Assembly: GCA_947303165.1 (NCBI GenBank)
Contig: CAMYXE010000050.1
Location: 1-5,630, forward strand
Direction: 5' to 3'
Source of the DNA: an uncultured Pseudomonadota bacterium
GTDB lineage: Bacteria > Pseudomonadota > Alphaproteobacteria > Rs-D84
DNA length: 5,630 bases
The number at the start of each line of letters is the position of its first letter. The stretch's first letter is position 1. Under the pieces are notes generated by a model. It was not told the DNA's origin. It searched no databases and worked only from the letters and a program-made list of their open reading frames with translations. The translations under genes were made by a program, and so were the position numbers. Shown piece by piece: positions 4,242-5,630 of this stretch.

Positions 4242-5630
4242 TTATTCTTGGGGTCCATCTTTTTGACCGCCAAAGGCACCATATACAGACAATTCATGTT
4301 GAATTGTGTTGGCACCAAGTCCGTGCTCGGGGTCGGCCTCGTTCGACCAACGTTCATCCATCCAGAATCCAGCGGTTGCTTCGGTTGGGTCCGTTTTGTC
4401 TTGTCCATAGTATTCGGCATTAAAACTGCCGTTTATACTATGTTGGTCGACAAGACTGGTTCCATTGGTCATATCAATCGCGTTCACCGCATCCCCAGAA
4501 GTATTAACAATTCTATTATCTGGATTACCGTCCCCATCAACTAGACTGTTATTTCTGTGAATAGTGCCATCATTATCGGCCCTAAAGAATTGGAATCTTT
4601 GATCGATATTCCTATCGACTGTGTCGCCGTTCACTTCTTTTGTTTCGTTAAATGTGACATTCATTGTCGAATCGCCTTCGGTCCCCTGGATAACCATTTC
4701 GTACCAATCAGAACCTATGGCCGCATCGCCTTCTACGGCTGTTAGATTCGCCATTGTCAATGTATGTTGTGCATCGGCCCCATCATTAACAATATTATAT
4801 TGTAACACCGCGCTTGTATCTTTATACAACGCCGTGTTTTTGTAATTATTCGCAGTATAATTAACATCATTCATGCTATAATTTTTATTCTTGTGATGGT
4901 TTTCAACTGTGACTATCGCCGTCCCAGTAAATGTAGCGCCGTCTTCCAATTGATTATGTTCCATGTCAGTATTGTTCATACGACGTTGGTCATAGCCACC
5001 AACATATGTTGTATAACTTGACCCTAACACATCGTCACCATCGCTGCGGGTCAATTTGGCATAACCAAAATCAGAATATTTCAATTTAACACCATCCTCT
5101 GTGCCCATACCATGCATTACCGCAACTTGGTGAATATCGCGCACAAATGCATTGGTAATATCGGCAGATGTTATTGAATTTATTTTTTCTATATACCAAT
5201 TAACAACCGCTACGGCATCATCTAAATCATCAGAATTATCTGCGCCATGTTGATTATGTATTTTTTTATTTACCTTGGAAATAATATATTCTATCAATTT
5301 TTCCCGTGCTTCTTCTGGTGTTAATTCCGTTTCACTGGTAATTTCGATATTTTTAAATTCACCTGGTTCAAGTATTACGCTTTCAAATGCCAACGCATCT
5401 TCACCTTCGTTATATTTACCCAAGGCGAATTCATATTGGTGCACATCATTGGAAAATTTGGTACCATTACGAACCAAAGTTCCCGCCTTGTCATCCAAAT
5501 ATGCTTCCCCGAATGGATTCAATCCCCATGTTGCATCGGGCGCAACTGCCTCGGCCTCACCGTCGCTATTGATAATAATTCTTTTGTCTGCCCACGAAGA
5601 ACCGTATTCACCGATTGGATCTTCCATTAA
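4242..5630 (-). CDS. TbpB-like beta-barrel surface protein, candidate Slam substrate (N-terminus outside window)
   Basis: The frame is open to the right edge. An ATG at 5627 exists but has an open codon before it and no signal peptide after it, so the true start should lie outside. In residues numbered from that ATG (461 seen), 15-90 are mixed beta-rich. Residues 101-170 are strongly helical ('TPEEAREKLIEYIISKVNKK', 'DDAVAVVNWYIEKI'). From about 181 a barrel-like domain begins with 'LKYSDFGYAKL' and 'YTTYVGGYDQRR', then 'GATFTGTAIVTVEN' (229-242). It ends with 'INGSFNAEYYGQD', 'EATAGFWMDE' and 'YGAFGGQKD' (398-457). These follow the pattern of the TbpB-type beta-barrel ('tYxGtA', 'FYGp.A.E.gG.f', 'fGa.k') found in transferrin-binding-protein-like proteins and Slam cargo. 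The part seen is acidic and has no cysteine. The Slam-like gene begins 47 nt after the stop, which supports a cargo role. Ligand (iron protein, haem or other) is unknown. Confidence 0.8.
   Translation of the reverse strand, partial: LMEDPIGEYGSSWADKRIIINSDGEAEAVAPDATWGLNPFGEAYLDDKAGTLVRNGTKFSNDVHQYEFALGKYNEGEDALAFESVILEPGEFKNIEITSETELTPEEAREKLIEYIISKVNKKIHNQHGADNSDDLDDAVAVVNWYIEKINSITSADITNAFVRDIHQVAVMHGMGTEDGVKLKYSDFGYAKLTRSDGDDVLGSSYTTYVGGYDQRRMNNTDMEHNQLEDGATFTGTAIVTVENHHKNKNYSMNDVNYTANNYKNTALYKDTSAVLQYNIVNDGADAQHTLTMANLTAVEGDAAIGSDWYEMVIQGTEGDSTMNVTFNETKEVNGDTVDRNIDQRFQFFRADNDGTIHRNNSLVDGDGNPDNRIVNTSGDAVNAIDMTNGTSLVDQHSINGSFNAEYYGQDKTDPTEATAGFWMDERWSNEADPEHGLGANTIQHELSVYGAFGGQKDGPQE

Noticed and set aside
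4133..4420. A 95-codon - strand frame overlapping the cargo/Slam junction
   Set aside because: It overlaps the C-terminus of the cargo gene and the Slam signal peptide in another frame and has no recognisable features.

Overview
The window looks like a piece of an AT-rich alphaproteobacterial genome, probably an uncultured gut or host-associated lineage. The basis is a YraN homologue, an outer-membrane beta-barrel protein ending in Phe, Sec signal peptides, and a small exported protein with a 'KNYVDDQVATKQD' type N-terminus, which I associate with that kind of genome. The placement is an inference from style, because no rRNA or marker gene is present.

Left part, + strand (1-1569): three tightly packed genes that look like one operon. 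They are the C-terminal part of an unrecognised protein (open at the left edge), an exported acidic protein of about 271 residues with a 'DIAGIMLGMSFDEA' motif, and a YraN/UPF0102 family PD-(D/E)XK nuclease-like protein. The first two genes overlap or nearly touch. The second and third are separated only by tandem stop codons.

Middle, - strand (1587-2829): a 316-residue secreted protein made of a low-complexity, tail-fibre-like N-terminal half and a LamG/concanavalin A-like module of the 'LEYLESTGTQYIDMG' type. It is followed (upstream in its own direction) by a 292-bp gene-free stretch. That stretch is packed with inverted repeats, including alternative pairings and a + strand intrinsic terminator motif.

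Right part, - strand (2830-5630): the most informative locus. A Slam-like outer-membrane protein (signal peptide, TPR-like repeats, DUF560-type beta-barrel) lies directly downstream of a large protein whose visible C-terminal part resembles the TbpB-type beta-barrel of Slam substrates. The pair reads as a surface-display system: the barrel protein would move its partner across the outer membrane. A perfect 11-bp hairpin followed by a T-rich stretch sits between the two genes and could lower Slam expression relative to its substrate. The substrate gene runs off the right edge, so its signal peptide, and whether it is a lipoprotein, cannot be seen.
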